From an uncultured Desulfobulbaceae bacterium (GTDB taxonomy: Bacteria > Desulfobacterota > Desulfobulbia > Desulfobulbales > CALZHT01), in the NCBI GenBank assembly GCA_945787445.1, contig CALZHT010000002.1, positions 1-64,000 on the forward strand: a stretch of 64,000 bases of DNA. Reading direction: 5' to 3'. This document shows, piece by piece, positions 46,362 to 55,372 of this stretch. The notes below the pieces were generated by a model, which ran no database searches, had not been told where the DNA came from, and worked only from the letters and a program-made list of their open reading frames with translations. How positions within the stretch are numbered: position 1 is the first letter of the stretch; each line of letters begins with the position of its first letter. The position numbers and the translations under genes were made by a program.

Positions 46362-47189
46362 TTATCTGAATTGCTCCAGAATTCTGGTGAGTTCATTGTG
46401 AATACTTCCATTTGTGGCAACAACTTCAGACAAGAAAGGATTAAAAGGTTTTCCGCTGAAATCCGAGAGCCTGCCACCGGCCTCTTCAACGATAATTTTC
46501 CCGGCTGCGGTATCCCATGGTTTTAAGGTTATTTCCCAAAAGCCATCCAGCCGTCCGCAGGCCACATATGCCAAATCAAGGGCCGCAGCTCCAGCCCTTC
46601 GCACCCCTTGGCACCGGGTAAGCACAGCCTCCAGAGCCCCGATGACCTTTGTGGAATCCTGGCGGATGGTGTATGGGAATCCGGTGGCCATAAGAGAATC
46701 TCCTAGAGAATCCTCTGTTGATACTCTTATCGTCTTTCCATTCAACCATGCCCCTCCTCCTGTGGTGGCGCAAAACAATTCATCCTGGACAGGCGAATAA
46801 ATCACTCCTGCCATGGGAATTCCCTCTTCAGCGTAAGCTATAGACACACCGAACCAGGGAAAGCCATGGGCATAATTTGTTGTGCCATCCAGTGGATCAA
46901 TTATCCACAAGGGCCCGGCGGGGACACTTTCACCTAATGTACTGGATTCTTCCGACATGATGCCTATTGGGGGATTTTCTGAAGCCAGGATGTCGAGAAT
47001 AATTTTTTCCGCGGCCACATCAGCTTCGGTGACCAGATCAATCTCACCCTTATGCTTAATCTGATGGGGCTTATCGTACAAATCCCTGAGTACAGATCCG
47101 GCCTTAAGAGCGGCTTTTCCGGCTATTTGCACTATCTCAGCAAGATATGCATTTGTGCATTCTTTAATACAACCTGAGATTCTTTTCAC
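46362..47189 (-). CDS. Inositol monophosphatase family protein
   Basis: The 275-residue protein has the metal-binding marks of the IMPase/SuhB family: the EE of GIMSEESSTLGE, WIIDPLDGTTNYAHGFPWFGVSIAY (DPLDGTTNY), and KPWDTAAGKIIVEEAGGRLSDFSGKPFNPF. Members hydrolyse inositol 1-phosphate or related phosphates, and some act in transcription antitermination. The start is a GTG at 47189. The family call is strong, but the substrate is uncertain. Confidence 0.88.
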   Translation of the reverse strand: MKRISGCIKECTNAYLAEIVQIAGKAALKAGSVLRDLYDKPHQIKHKGEIDLVTEADVAAEKIILDILASENPPIGIMSEESSTLGESVPAGPLWIIDPLDGTTNYAHGFPWFGVSIAYAEEGIPMAGVIYSPVQDELFCATTGGGAWLNGKTIRVSTEDSLGDSLMATGFPYTIRQDSTKVIGALEAVLTRCQGVRRAGAAALDLAYVACGRLDGFWEITLKPWDTAAGKIIVEEAGGRLSDFSGKPFNPFLSEVVATNGSIHNELTRILEQFR

Positions 47190-47261
47190 TGGTAATCCTC
47201 AATGGCAGCACTTCGGATCAAGATAAAATCCTGCTATCAATATAAAAAAGTAAGGCCCAAA

Positions 47262-47292
47262 TAAAAAAGGCACGCTTGGAAAAACGTGCCTT
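47262..47292 (-). terminator. Intrinsic terminator after the 62-codon gene
   Basis: On the leftward strand AAGGCACG (47285-47292) pairs with CGTGCCTT (47267-47274), followed by a T-run (TTTTATT). It ends the message of the small gene at 47322. Confidence 0.75.
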
Positions 47293-47321
47293 AAATAGTT
47301 GCGTTATTTTTGGTGGGATTG

Positions 47322-47510
47322 CTATGCATTGCCCTTGGGATAAAAATGGACTGTCCCATTTATCTCCGATGTATCACAGATCTTACCTACCCCGAAATCA
47401 AGGAACTGCTCAAGGCCTTCCACCTCAACTTCATATGACTTGCCGTCAGGTAGGTGGTACACAACAGTACGCACTTTGGAAAGATCTATTTGTTTGCTTA
47501 TCGTATTCAT
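47322..47510 (-). CDS. Small hypothetical protein, 62 aa
   Basis: I do not recognise the family. The product (MNTISKQIDLSKVRTVVYHLPDGKSYEVEVEGLEQFLDF and on) looks like a small soluble beta-rich protein without a signal peptide. Support for a real gene: AGGTGAAGG just before the ATG, a terminator after it and coherent composition. Confidence 0.6.
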   Translation of the reverse strand: MNTISKQIDLSKVRTVVYHLPDGKSYEVEVEGLEQFLDFGVGKICDTSEINGTVHFYPKGNA

Positions 47511-47781
47511 ACCTTCACCTAAAATAGGATTATCGAATACTAAAAATGTAACCTAAAAACATAAAAGCGTTTCGTAAAGAGGATTCCCAATACAACCGCA
47601 TTACATAGATTTTGCTGGAATATAAGCGTTACATTTCCATTCGTCAATCAAAGAATTTTTTATTTTTTGCTCTATTTTTTTCAAATTACCAATATGTTAC
47701 AATACAAACGCAACATCAATAAAATAAATCTTTCAAGATGCATGCAGTGCTTAGAATTCAAGAAGGGAATATTGAAAAATT

Positions 47782-49041
47782 TTAAAAAAACAACCTGTAT
47801 TCCAGAGAGATGGATTGGGGAAGTGTGCCGAATTCGGAGCGGATTTCTGTCATGACCGGCTCGTCTCCATACGGGATATTTATACCAAGGGCCAGTTCGG
47901 ATTCATCAGATACGGAATAGACAAGATTGAGGGCAAGGAGTCTGGAATGGTCCCTCCAATTATATAGAAACACTGTGTCCCCAAAGAGCAGCGGGGAAAA
48001 TTCATAGCCAATACCAAGGGCTGAATAATTACTGCCCAGATAGCCGCCGGTGAAGCTTCCTGCTATCAAGGCGGCATTGGCCTCTGCAATGCTGTTGTAG
48101 CCGCTGCCATGATAAAACTGCTCGAATCTGACATCGAGACTGCTGGCAAACCGGTGTTCGAGCCCTACGGTTAACTCGGAATAATGGTTTTCTCCATCCT
48201 TTTCCGGCGAACCATAATGCCCTTCCGCCCGCACACCGAGCCAGTCGAACACTTCCCCTTGCAGTGACCCGCCTATGATGGTATGATCGCGCACCGTACC
48301 GCCAAGCAAAGCCCATTCAAAATCATATCTGGATGCAGAGATCCTGGCCAGAAGCGACGATCCAGACCAGTCCGGTTCCTCGCTCCAGCCGGAATCAGGT
48401 ACCATTTCCTGTTCATACCCCAACACCCCTATCAGGGACAACTGTGACAACTCTTGTATGCGATACTCAGCCCGGAAACCGTCCACTCCGGGCTTGTAAA
48501 CCCGAAAAAAGGCAACGGCGACAAAAGGGGCAAAGAAATCATTGGGGGTAAAAAAAAAGGTTGTGGCGAGATTGATCGGCTGTCGCCCCACAGTTATATC
48601 GAGCCGATCCGTGGCCCATTTGGCCTGCAATACATCCAGGGTGAGAAAAGCAAGAACGTCCTGGTTGTCCTTCTGCTCCCAGGTAAAGAGACTGCTGCGT
48701 TCCGGTTCATTGGCAAGATTTACTCCCCGGGTAATGCTAATTGTTTGAGCGGACTGCACAGTTTGCAACAGGTTTATCTCAAAAGAAAGATCCTCAGAAA
48801 CCACTCCATCTCCAAGGAGCCGCAAATCCCCTCCCCATAGTTCATTCGACCTTTCTGGAAAAAACGATTCGTTATCAGGGTTACGCAAATAGCCGCCGAA
48901 AAGGGCTGTGAAGCCGGAAAGATTGAGGATTGTGTTATCAAGATTCGAATTGGCTGCCGCGAAAGCCGGGGGTGGGGAAATAATGAACCCGCCAATGAAA
49001 AACAGCACGCAGAAGGTGCTGGCAAAGATACCGAATTTCAC
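47782..49041 (-). CDS. Outer-membrane beta-barrel-like protein
   Basis: The 419-residue protein begins with a signal peptide (MKFGIFASTFCVLFFIGGFIISPPPAFAAA) and consists of alternating short amphipathic strands (DLRLLGDGVVSEDLSFEINLL, LLALNLVYSVSDESELALGINI). It ends in Phe (ISLEYRLFF), the usual beta-assembly signal for outer-membrane proteins. The GTG start overlaps the stop of the ABC ATPase gene by 4 bases. It therefore belongs to the transporter operon and could be its outer-membrane component; that role is inferred. Confidence 0.75.
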   Translation of the reverse strand: MKFGIFASTFCVLFFIGGFIISPPPAFAAANSNLDNTILNLSGFTALFGGYLRNPDNESFFPERSNELWGGDLRLLGDGVVSEDLSFEINLLQTVQSAQTISITRGVNLANEPERSSLFTWEQKDNQDVLAFLTLDVLQAKWATDRLDITVGRQPINLATTFFFTPNDFFAPFVAVAFFRVYKPGVDGFRAEYRIQELSQLSLIGVLGYEQEMVPDSGWSEEPDWSGSSLLARISASRYDFEWALLGGTVRDHTIIGGSLQGEVFDWLGVRAEGHYGSPEKDGENHYSELTVGLEHRFASSLDVRFEQFYHGSGYNSIAEANAALIAGSFTGGYLGSNYSALGIGYEFSPLLFGDTVFLYNWRDHSRLLALNLVYSVSDESELALGINIPYGDEPVMTEIRSEFGTLPQSISLEYRLFF

Positions 49042-49745
49042 CTTTTTACCTCATCGGCACAGAGCTTGCCGTCCCGCATACCGACAACCCGCCCTGCCCT
49101 CTCCATCACCCGATGATCGTGGGTTGAGAATAAAAAAGTAATGCCTTTTTCACGATTCAAACCTTCCATGAGGTCAAGGAGGGAAGATGCGGTGGCCGAG
49201 TCCACATTGGCCGTGGGCTCATCGGCAAGAACAATGGCAGGTTCCGCCGCAATGGCCCGGGCAATGGCGACCCGCTGCTGCTGGCCGCCGGACAGCTCAT
49301 CAGGCCTGCGGTCTTCCAGCCCTGCCAGACCGACCTGTCCCAGAATATTCATTACCCTTGCCTTCCTTTCCTTTTCCGGCACATTCTGGAGAGCAAGGAC
49401 AAATTCCGCATTCTCATAAGCAGTCAATACCTGGACAAGATTATAGGCCTGAAACACAAAGCCGATCCGATCTCTACGCAAACTGGACAATTCACTACGG
49501 CTGAGACTGCCGAGGTCCTGACCTTCAAGATATACCGTGCCGCTGGTCGGGACATCCAGGGCGCCGATCAGATTGAGAATCGTTGTCTTGCCTGAACCGG
49601 ATGGACCGCTTAAGACCGTGAATTCGCCTTGGCGGATGTTGAGGGTAAACGCATCCACCGCAGTGACATCCACCTTGCCCTGACGATACATCTTGCTCAC
49701 TTCTTTGAGCTCCACAATGGCTTGTTGTTCCATAGCTTTTACCAT
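49038..49745 (-). CDS. ABC transporter ATPase, LolD/MacB type
   Basis: The 235-residue ATPase has Walker A LSGPSGSGKTTILNLIG, the Q-loop GFVFQAYNLVQVLTAYENAEF, signature LSGGQQQRVAIARAI, Walker B IVLADEPTANVD and a switch His in STHD. The LolD/MacB/FtsE-like pattern fits the two FtsX/MacB-type permeases encoded upstream. A 476-base spacer with a dispersed repeat separates it from the permease gene, unusual for such an operon. It overlaps the barrel gene by 4 bases. Confidence 0.93.
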   Translation of the reverse strand: MVKAMEQQAIVELKEVSKMYRQGKVDVTAVDAFTLNIRQGEFTVLSGPSGSGKTTILNLIGALDVPTSGTVYLEGQDLGSLSRSELSSLRRDRIGFVFQAYNLVQVLTAYENAEFVLALQNVPEKERKARVMNILGQVGLAGLEDRRPDELSGGQQQRVAIARAIAAEPAIVLADEPTANVDSATASSLLDLMEGLNREKGITFLFSTHDHRVMERAGRVVGMRDGKLCADEVKR

Positions 49746-50041
49746 ACCTTTTCTGTAAGCGAATAAATGCTACAGCGACAATTCCTTCCATGCCCGGCCG
49801 TTAGAGTTGAAAATTGCGCAGGAATACTTGGCCCGTGGCTGGGGACTCCTTACAAGTGCTGCTGAAGCCGCTTCGGTAATAGGCGCGTTATTTAAGCAAG
49901 AACCGCTTTTCATCTGAATCGGGTGCCCGTAGCTCGAACGGGGCTTCCGCCAGCATCACTTTCCAGGAGCACCCAGCCACTCGTAAAGTTATTTTACTTC
50001 AAAGTGTCATTGCAGCATTAATCAATCCTGATGATCCCATA
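49746..50041. other. Unexplained 296-bp segment inside the ABC operon
   Basis: This stretch is richer in GC than the surrounding spacers and precedes repeat copy C. It holds a 47-codon leftward frame (49770-49913, MKSGSCLNNAPITEAASAAL and on) without a clear ribosome site. It also has inverted hexamers GGGTGC (49921-49926) and GCACCC (49969-49974) that could close a structured element. I cannot assign it. Confidence 0.35.
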
Positions 50042-50223
50042 GAAAGTTGGGAAAGCGGTTAACGTGCCATGTAATTTCAACTAGTTATAACGTAATACAT
50101 CGATGAACTGACAATAGCATGGCAAGAAGTACATGCTGTGCTTATCGCCTTTTTCATCGCAAGGGGCCATAACGGTTAACGCGTCCGCGCAGCAGACAAA
50201 TCGTATTTTTTAACGATTTCATC
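50042..50223. repeat. Dispersed repeat copy C with a ~91-bp insertion
   Basis: The left part GAAAGTTGGGAAAGCGG, TTAACGTGCCATGTAATTTC, AACTAGTTATAACGTAATAC matches the other copies. After CGATGA (to 50106) about 91 foreign bases follow (50107-50197), then AAATCGTATTTTTTAACGAT and TTCATC complete the terminal hairpin. The final bases overlap the TGA stop of the permease gene at 50222. The insert itself contains another AACGGTTAACGCG. Confidence 0.85.
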
Positions 50224-51460
50224 AATCCTGTTTAATGCTCTCGCAAGGTGGTATCCTTCCTGCCCTGAAGGCCGGATACAGGCCTGAAAGCAGGGTCAGA
50301 CCAAAGACTCCGGTCAATATGGCGATCACACTTTCCTTAAAAAGCCGAATTTTAAGAACAGGGTCAAACAACACGCCGCCGACACTGTAATCGTCACCGA
50401 TCAGAGATTCCAGGTTGATACCTGTTTTACTCATGAAGATATACCATGGCGCGGTAATAACAATCCCTAAGACTAGCCCCATAACCCCGATCCAGAATGA
50501 TTCAATGATCACAAGTTTTACAACCTGGCTCGGCGCCATGCCCATGGCCATCATAATGCCGAACTCCCTGGTTCGTTCCATGACGGACATCAGCAGGGTG
50601 TTGAAAATCCCGGCTGCAATGAGCAGGCCTATCAAAAACTGCAGCAGATAGTTACTGGCCCGGTCAACGGCAATCAATCCGGCAAGCTCCGCCTGGGTCT
50701 CGTTCCAAGTCAGCACTTCATGTTGACCCGTGCCTATTGTCTGTATTATCTCCAGCCGCCTTCCATCGGCCCGCCGTTGATCTTCAATGAAAACCGCGAC
50801 CATGGATGCATCCTGTTCTGCGTAATGAAGCGTCTTCCGCAGCCGGTCTATGGGAAGCAGCACAATGGTACTGTCCACCATATCCTCGCCGGTTCTGAAA
50901 AGACCGGAAACCCTGCTCACTTGACTGACCATTTCGCCGTTTTTATCGGTCACCGTATATACCAGCTTTTTGCCGAGCCGCAAGCCCAGCCTTTCAGCCA
51001 TCTTTTCTCCGATAACAATCTCCCGCCCCCCTGTTTCAGCAAACATCTTCCCCTTGGTGATGGACCGCAGAAAAATGTTGTGCTCTTCTGTTTCGTTCCC
51101 CGGATGAACACCGAGGAACATTCCGCCCACGCTTTTTGCGCCGCTCGCGAACATGGCCTGCCCCATGATGCGAACCTGGGCGTCTGTTATGCCGGGAATA
51201 TCCAAAACTCTTTTGCGGATATCATCCGCATCTCCAATTGTTTTGGCCAGGGTCGGGGAATCGTTGTATCCGGGCGGCTCAATGGTCAGGTGTCCGAGCC
51301 CCATGGTGACGCTGGTGTCAATCATATTGGTATAGCTGTAATCCCCGGATCCGGTGAAGGTTACGGTGAGCAGAACCCCGAAGGCCACGGAAAAGGAGGT
51401 TATAGAGGTCCTCCTTTTATGCCGCAACAGGTTGCGCCAAGCCATTTTACCTAACCGCAT
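50222..51460 (-). CDS. ABC transporter permease, FtsX/MacB (LolE-like) type
   Basis: The start at 51460 is chosen for AAAGGAG about 6 bases upstream, giving MRLGKMAWRNLLRHKRRTSITSFSVAFGVLL and 412 residues. There is an N-terminal membrane helix, a large periplasmic domain (about 45-280) and three C-terminal helices, the FtsX/MacB/LolC-E layout. VMERTREFGIMMAMGMAPSQVVKLVIIE is the typical cytoplasmic loop. The stop TGA is formed in a dispersed repeat (KQD then stop). It probably pairs with the next permease and the ATPase. Confidence 0.92.
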   Translation of the reverse strand: MRLGKMAWRNLLRHKRRTSITSFSVAFGVLLTVTFTGSGDYSYTNMIDTSVTMGLGHLTIEPPGYNDSPTLAKTIGDADDIRKRVLDIPGITDAQVRIMGQAMFASGAKSVGGMFLGVHPGNETEEHNIFLRSITKGKMFAETGGREIVIGEKMAERLGLRLGKKLVYTVTDKNGEMVSQVSRVSGLFRTGEDMVDSTIVLLPIDRLRKTLHYAEQDASMVAVFIEDQRRADGRRLEIIQTIGTGQHEVLTWNETQAELAGLIAVDRASNYLLQFLIGLLIAAGIFNTLLMSVMERTREFGIMMAMGMAPSQVVKLVIIESFWIGVMGLVLGIVITAPWYIFMSKTGINLESLIGDDYSVGGVLFDPVLKIRLFKESVIAILTGVFGLTLLSGLYPAFRAGRIPPCESIKQD

Positions 51461-51503
51461 TGTTGCTCCTTTTCGAATTGTGCATCCACTCCACGGCAAA
51501 ACA

Positions 51504-52727
51504 TTACCGGTGATAAATAGCTTGTACCGGCCTTATAACCGCCGCCTTTCCTGCCGGGTACAGCACGGCAAACAAGGCCATACCGAAGAGTACGGCAACC
51601 GGGGTAAAAACAGATTCAAAAGTGACCCGGGAATACCAGACCGGGTCAATGGCAATGCCGGCAAAGGTGAGTGATGCACTGGCAAGCTTTGAAAGATCAA
51701 TGGGATGGCTTTCACAATAATAGGAAAGCGGCACCCCGCCGGCCAAGGCCAACAACGAAGCAATGGATACCTGCATCACGGTTTCAAGGAGGATCAGCGA
51801 AAAAACACGCCATGGTGCAATACCGAGGGCCTTCATGATGCCGAATTCCCGTATCCGTTCATAGACACTCATCAACATGGCATTTAAGGCCAATATACCG
51901 ATGGCGGTATAGGTTATCATGAGCATGATGATCAATGAATACCGGGAAGTATCGACAATTCGGGCGACCACCGGTCGCAGCTGCCGCCAATTTTTCACTT
52001 CCAGATCAGGTACAAGATCGCCAAGATTTTGGGTAAGCTGTTCTAAGGGTGTTTCCCGGCCCTGCCAGCGCACTACTATCTCATGGACTCCAGCCTCAAG
52101 AGCCATAAGGTCTCGGAAACTGCTGGCATTTAAAAAAAATCCATTGGCATCAATACCCTCGCCAATGGATTTTAATATTCCCCGCACCGCATATAAATCA
52201 TTGGCCATGGAACCATCCGCGGCCTGGCTGACAACGACGACTTCATCACCAACCCCGACGTTCAGCGTTTTTGCGAGTTTACGGCCGATCACCACACCAA
52301 ATGGATCCCTTTCATCCAGCCACTTTCCTGTCATGATATGGCCATAGGCCTCAGTAACCAAGGATTCCCTTTCAAGATCAACGCCGCGGAGGCGCACCCC
52401 TGCAGAGGCCTTGCCGGCTGCCGCCAGTCCAAAGGCATAGAGCCTGGGAGTGCCGATAAAACCAGCACCCTCTATAGTTTGGAGCAAGGCAATATCCTGA
52501 TAAATGAGGGTGTATAGATCAGGATCTGTTCTGTAGCCAGGCACATGGATCTGGAACTGGCCAAGTTCCATAGAGATGGCGTTTCTTTCCGTGGCATCTA
52601 TAATCCCTTCCATTAATGAGGCATAGAAAATCATGATGAAGCCGGCAAAAGCCATGGCGCTGATGGTAATCCAGGCTCGGTGACGTTGCCTGGCGACATT
52701 TCGAAAGGCAAAGGATACAAGATTCAT
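51504..52727 (-). CDS. ABC transporter permease, FtsX/MacB (LolC-like) type
   Basis: The 407-residue protein has the same topology as the permease downstream: MNLVSFAFRNVARQRHRAWITISAMAFAGFIMIFYASLM, a periplasmic domain to about 270, and a three-helix C-terminus with VYERIREFGIMKALGIAPWRVFSLILLE. Two different permeases with one ATPase recall a heterodimeric LolCDE-type transporter. It starts 6 bases after the LolA-like gene ends. Lipoprotein or lipid transport is the best guess; a MacB-like exporter is the alternative. Confidence 0.92.
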   Translation of the reverse strand: MNLVSFAFRNVARQRHRAWITISAMAFAGFIMIFYASLMEGIIDATERNAISMELGQFQIHVPGYRTDPDLYTLIYQDIALLQTIEGAGFIGTPRLYAFGLAAAGKASAGVRLRGVDLERESLVTEAYGHIMTGKWLDERDPFGVVIGRKLAKTLNVGVGDEVVVVSQAADGSMANDLYAVRGILKSIGEGIDANGFFLNASSFRDLMALEAGVHEIVVRWQGRETPLEQLTQNLGDLVPDLEVKNWRQLRPVVARIVDTSRYSLIIMLMITYTAIGILALNAMLMSVYERIREFGIMKALGIAPWRVFSLILLETVMQVSIASLLALAGGVPLSYYCESHPIDLSKLASASLTFAGIAIDPVWYSRVTFESVFTPVAVLFGMALFAVLYPAGKAAVIRPVQAIYHR

Positions 52728-52733
52728 AAAAAT

Positions 52734-53510
52734 TTATCTGCGGCGCAGTTGATGGAGCGAGAAAAAAGAGTCCGCTATTTCCAAGTCAAATTGGATGGAT
52801 TGGTAGACCATTTCGGTAAATTCCTCAGGCTTGTCCGTCGGCACCACATGCATTAGTGCAGGAACCTTGCGCCCTCCCATTTCCTTGATATCACTGAAGG
52901 TGAACGTTCGGGCAAGAACCATATCTTCATCAAAATATTGCGAGACAATGGGCAGATGGTCCTGAGCTGTTATAGTAAAAACTATTTTGCCCCAGACCAC
53001 CGGGGCATCCGGTTTTGGTATGAGTCCAAACTCGATAATGCTCCGGCCGTCCCGCTCACCTTCAAAAACTATCTCGGGATCATAGTCCTCGGAAAGTCGT
53101 GATTCCTTGACCAGGTCGTCATTGGTGAAATGGCTGCCCATCCATGAGCCCATCATCATGGACGAAGTCAGCCGGATGGTGCGGTCGGTTTTGGGAAGGT
53201 AGGTATACACATTGTTTCCGGACTTCAGGGTGGCGGTGTCTTTTTCCTTGCGTGGGGAAAGGATACGGACCAGCGACTTTTCCTTGCCTTTGGTCCAGTT
53301 TTCCATGGTGACCGTCCGGGTATAATGCCTGGTCTTTACCCTCATTGAAAGAATTGAATGCGAAGATTGCGAGCGCCAGAGATCATCAACCTCTTCAAGT
53401 ATCTGCCGCGCCCTCATGGTTGTGGAGCTTGACCCACCATATACATCCTGACCAATAACCAAGAACAGAAAAAAAACACCAATTATCGTCATTCGTAAGA
53501 TGGTTGCCAC
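52734..53510 (-). CDS. LolA-like outer-membrane lipoprotein-sorting protein
   Basis: The 258-residue exported protein has a hydrophobic signal region (MTIIGVFFLFLVIGQDVYG) followed by a LolA-fold-like sequence: TMENWTKGKEKSLVRILSPRKEKDTATLKSGNNVYTYLPKTDRTIRLTSSMMMGSWMGSHFTNDDLV. GGRKVPALMHVVPTDKP is near the end. These match proteins annotated as outer-membrane lipoprotein-sorting protein, which usually neighbour MacB-type permeases. It probably shuttles a lipidic substrate across the periplasm for the ABC transporter. Start GTG at 53510, with GAGG upstream; the ATG six codons later is an alternative. Confidence 0.82.
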   Translation of the reverse strand: MATILRMTIIGVFFLFLVIGQDVYGGSSSTTMRARQILEEVDDLWRSQSSHSILSMRVKTRHYTRTVTMENWTKGKEKSLVRILSPRKEKDTATLKSGNNVYTYLPKTDRTIRLTSSMMMGSWMGSHFTNDDLVKESRLSEDYDPEIVFEGERDGRSIIEFGLIPKPDAPVVWGKIVFTITAQDHLPIVSQYFDEDMVLARTFTFSDIKEMGGRKVPALMHVVPTDKPEEFTEMVYQSIQFDLEIADSFFSLHQLRRR

Positions 53511-53660
53511 CTTGAACCTCTTTTTTGAAAAAATATGATGCCGCTGCTCCTTTTATTTGAGGCCTAAACCGCATATAACGGTTAAAAAATCATACTGAAG
53601 GACAATTCGAAACTCAAGAGCGAACAATGGCAACATGCAAGAATTTAGCGTTTTCACAAT

Positions 53661-53698
53661 AAAAAAAAAGCCCCTCGATTTTCTCGAGGGGCTTTTCT
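53661..53698 (-). terminator. Intrinsic terminator after the first ImcH-like cytochrome gene
   Basis: AAGCCCCTCGA (53668-53678) and TCGAGGGGCTT (53684-53694) form a perfect 11-bp stem with a 5-base loop. On the leftward strand a run of nine T follows. It lies 35 bases after the cytochrome stop codon. Confidence 0.93.
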
Positions 53699-53732
53699 AT
53701 GGTTATTATTTACGATTTAGGAGATCTAAGTG

Positions 53733-55172
53733 TCACTCAGGCTCGTCATGACAGAGGCTGCAATCCTGCGTAATGGTATCGCCATTGGCGTTCTCATGCT
53801 CCTCATCATGACAGCGGAAGCAGCCATAGCCTTCATCAGCGTACTGATGGCCAAGGTGCATTTGATAGGTACCCCAGCCGATGTTCATTGCCGGCCAGAC
53901 ATTGGCGTTGTATACCTCGAGGATGAATTCGCCGGCCCGTTTGATATCTTCTTCATATTTTTTGGCCGTTTCCACATCACGCTGGGTCTGCAGTTCAAGT
54001 AGATACGAAACAATCTGCTCATTGGCCTCATCCTTTGTTGCATAGTTTTTCCTGATAACGGTGAGACTGTCTTCCCGGATACCGGGAATCTCAGGATTGA
54101 TGCGTTTGCTGAGCAGGCCGAAATCAACCCGTTCTTCAGGCATATCATAAACATGGGTGGGCCGGTTGTGGCAGTCGATGCAGTCCATGATCCGCCATTC
54201 AACATCTTCTCCCTCAGGAACCTCGATATCACTCTTCACAAACTCATCTTCAGTGCCGTCGGGGCGTTTTACTCTGACCTTGGCAATCTGTGTTCTCTTT
54301 TTGTCCACTGCAAGGTAACTAACCTCGACATTGTTACTGACGTGCCAGTGGATGCCTTCAAAAGCATCGGTTTTCGGATTGCGGCCCCCAATATGCAGGG
54401 CAATTTCATTGACCTCGGGATTTACCTGATCATCATTGTCAAAATGAGTAAAAATCTTGATCTTTTTCCCATGAAATTTCTCGGGCCAATGGCAATGCTC
54501 ACAGGTATCCCGTGCAGGACGCAGATGCTCAACCGGAGCCGGAACCGGCCTGCTGAAGCTGTCAGTAGCCACGGCAAGCACCTGCCTCAGACCGGAAATT
54601 TTGGCGCGCACAAACCATTGGGCGCCGGGACCTATATGGCATTCGACACAAGCGACCCTGGCATGGGGAGAGCGCTGATATGCGGTGTACTCGGGATCCA
54701 TTACCGTATGGCACACCTTGCCGCAGAAATAGGAGGAATCGGTAAAGTGATAGCCCTCATAGCCAATGATGGCAAGAATGGCAAAATTGATAACTGTAAG
54801 AGCTATAAAACCGATCACCCATCGCCTGTGCTTGTGGTCGCTGAGATTGATATGAAGATGCTCTTTGGAGATACCGAACTTATAAAATTGCCTGCGTCTG
54901 AGAAATGCCGCGATGGGAATGATGGCAAGGCCCAACATCATACCTGCCGGCAAGATCATATAGGTAAAGATAGCTGCATAGGGATTATCCACCAATCCAA
55001 GGGTGTCAACGATAAAACCGATTATCATTAAGGTGATGCTTACCGTGGTTATGACAACACCGATAAGACCGAGCGGTGTGCGCCACATGCCCCTTATGAT
55101 ATGGCCCCAGGGTCCTTTATGCACATGCACCTCAGATTCTTTTTCTTTTGAATTAATGTCATCAGCGCTCAT
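53733..55172 (-). CDS. NapC/NirT-family multihaem cytochrome c, ImcH-like (copy 1)
   Basis: The 479-residue protein has three membrane helices in the first ~145 residues and a periplasmic multihaem domain. Five CxxCH sites are visible (CVECH, CEHCH, CIDCH, CFRCH, CSLCH), plus a first site CGKVCHTVM with three residues between the cysteines. The sequence around SPHARVACVECHIGPGAQWFVRAKISGLRQV strongly recalls ImcH of Geobacter, a quinol-oxidising inner-membrane cytochrome for extracellular electron transfer. Electron export from the quinone pool is therefore inferred. It is the last gene of a leftward unit with MerR and a second copy upstream, ending in a strong terminator. Confidence 0.88.
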   Translation of the reverse strand: MSADDINSKEKESEVHVHKGPWGHIIRGMWRTPLGLIGVVITTVSITLMIIGFIVDTLGLVDNPYAAIFTYMILPAGMMLGLAIIPIAAFLRRRQFYKFGISKEHLHINLSDHKHRRWVIGFIALTVINFAILAIIGYEGYHFTDSSYFCGKVCHTVMDPEYTAYQRSPHARVACVECHIGPGAQWFVRAKISGLRQVLAVATDSFSRPVPAPVEHLRPARDTCEHCHWPEKFHGKKIKIFTHFDNDDQVNPEVNEIALHIGGRNPKTDAFEGIHWHVSNNVEVSYLAVDKKRTQIAKVRVKRPDGTEDEFVKSDIEVPEGEDVEWRIMDCIDCHNRPTHVYDMPEERVDFGLLSKRINPEIPGIREDSLTVIRKNYATKDEANEQIVSYLLELQTQRDVETAKKYEEDIKRAGEFILEVYNANVWPAMNIGWGTYQMHLGHQYADEGYGCFRCHDEEHENANGDTITQDCSLCHDEPE

Positions 55173-55372
55173 CTAACACGTATCCTCCATATAACATTTT
55201 AATTTTTGATTATTTAGGCTGAAAATAAAAATGGGCAATGGGTAAAATATCTATCCGGCCGAGAACAGGTATAAACAACCTATCTCGTCTTGCATACCAA
55301 AAATTATGGGCAAATGGGCAAAAGGCTTGCTTAAGGCCGAATATAATTCGTTAAGCGTGGGGCTCTCTCGGA

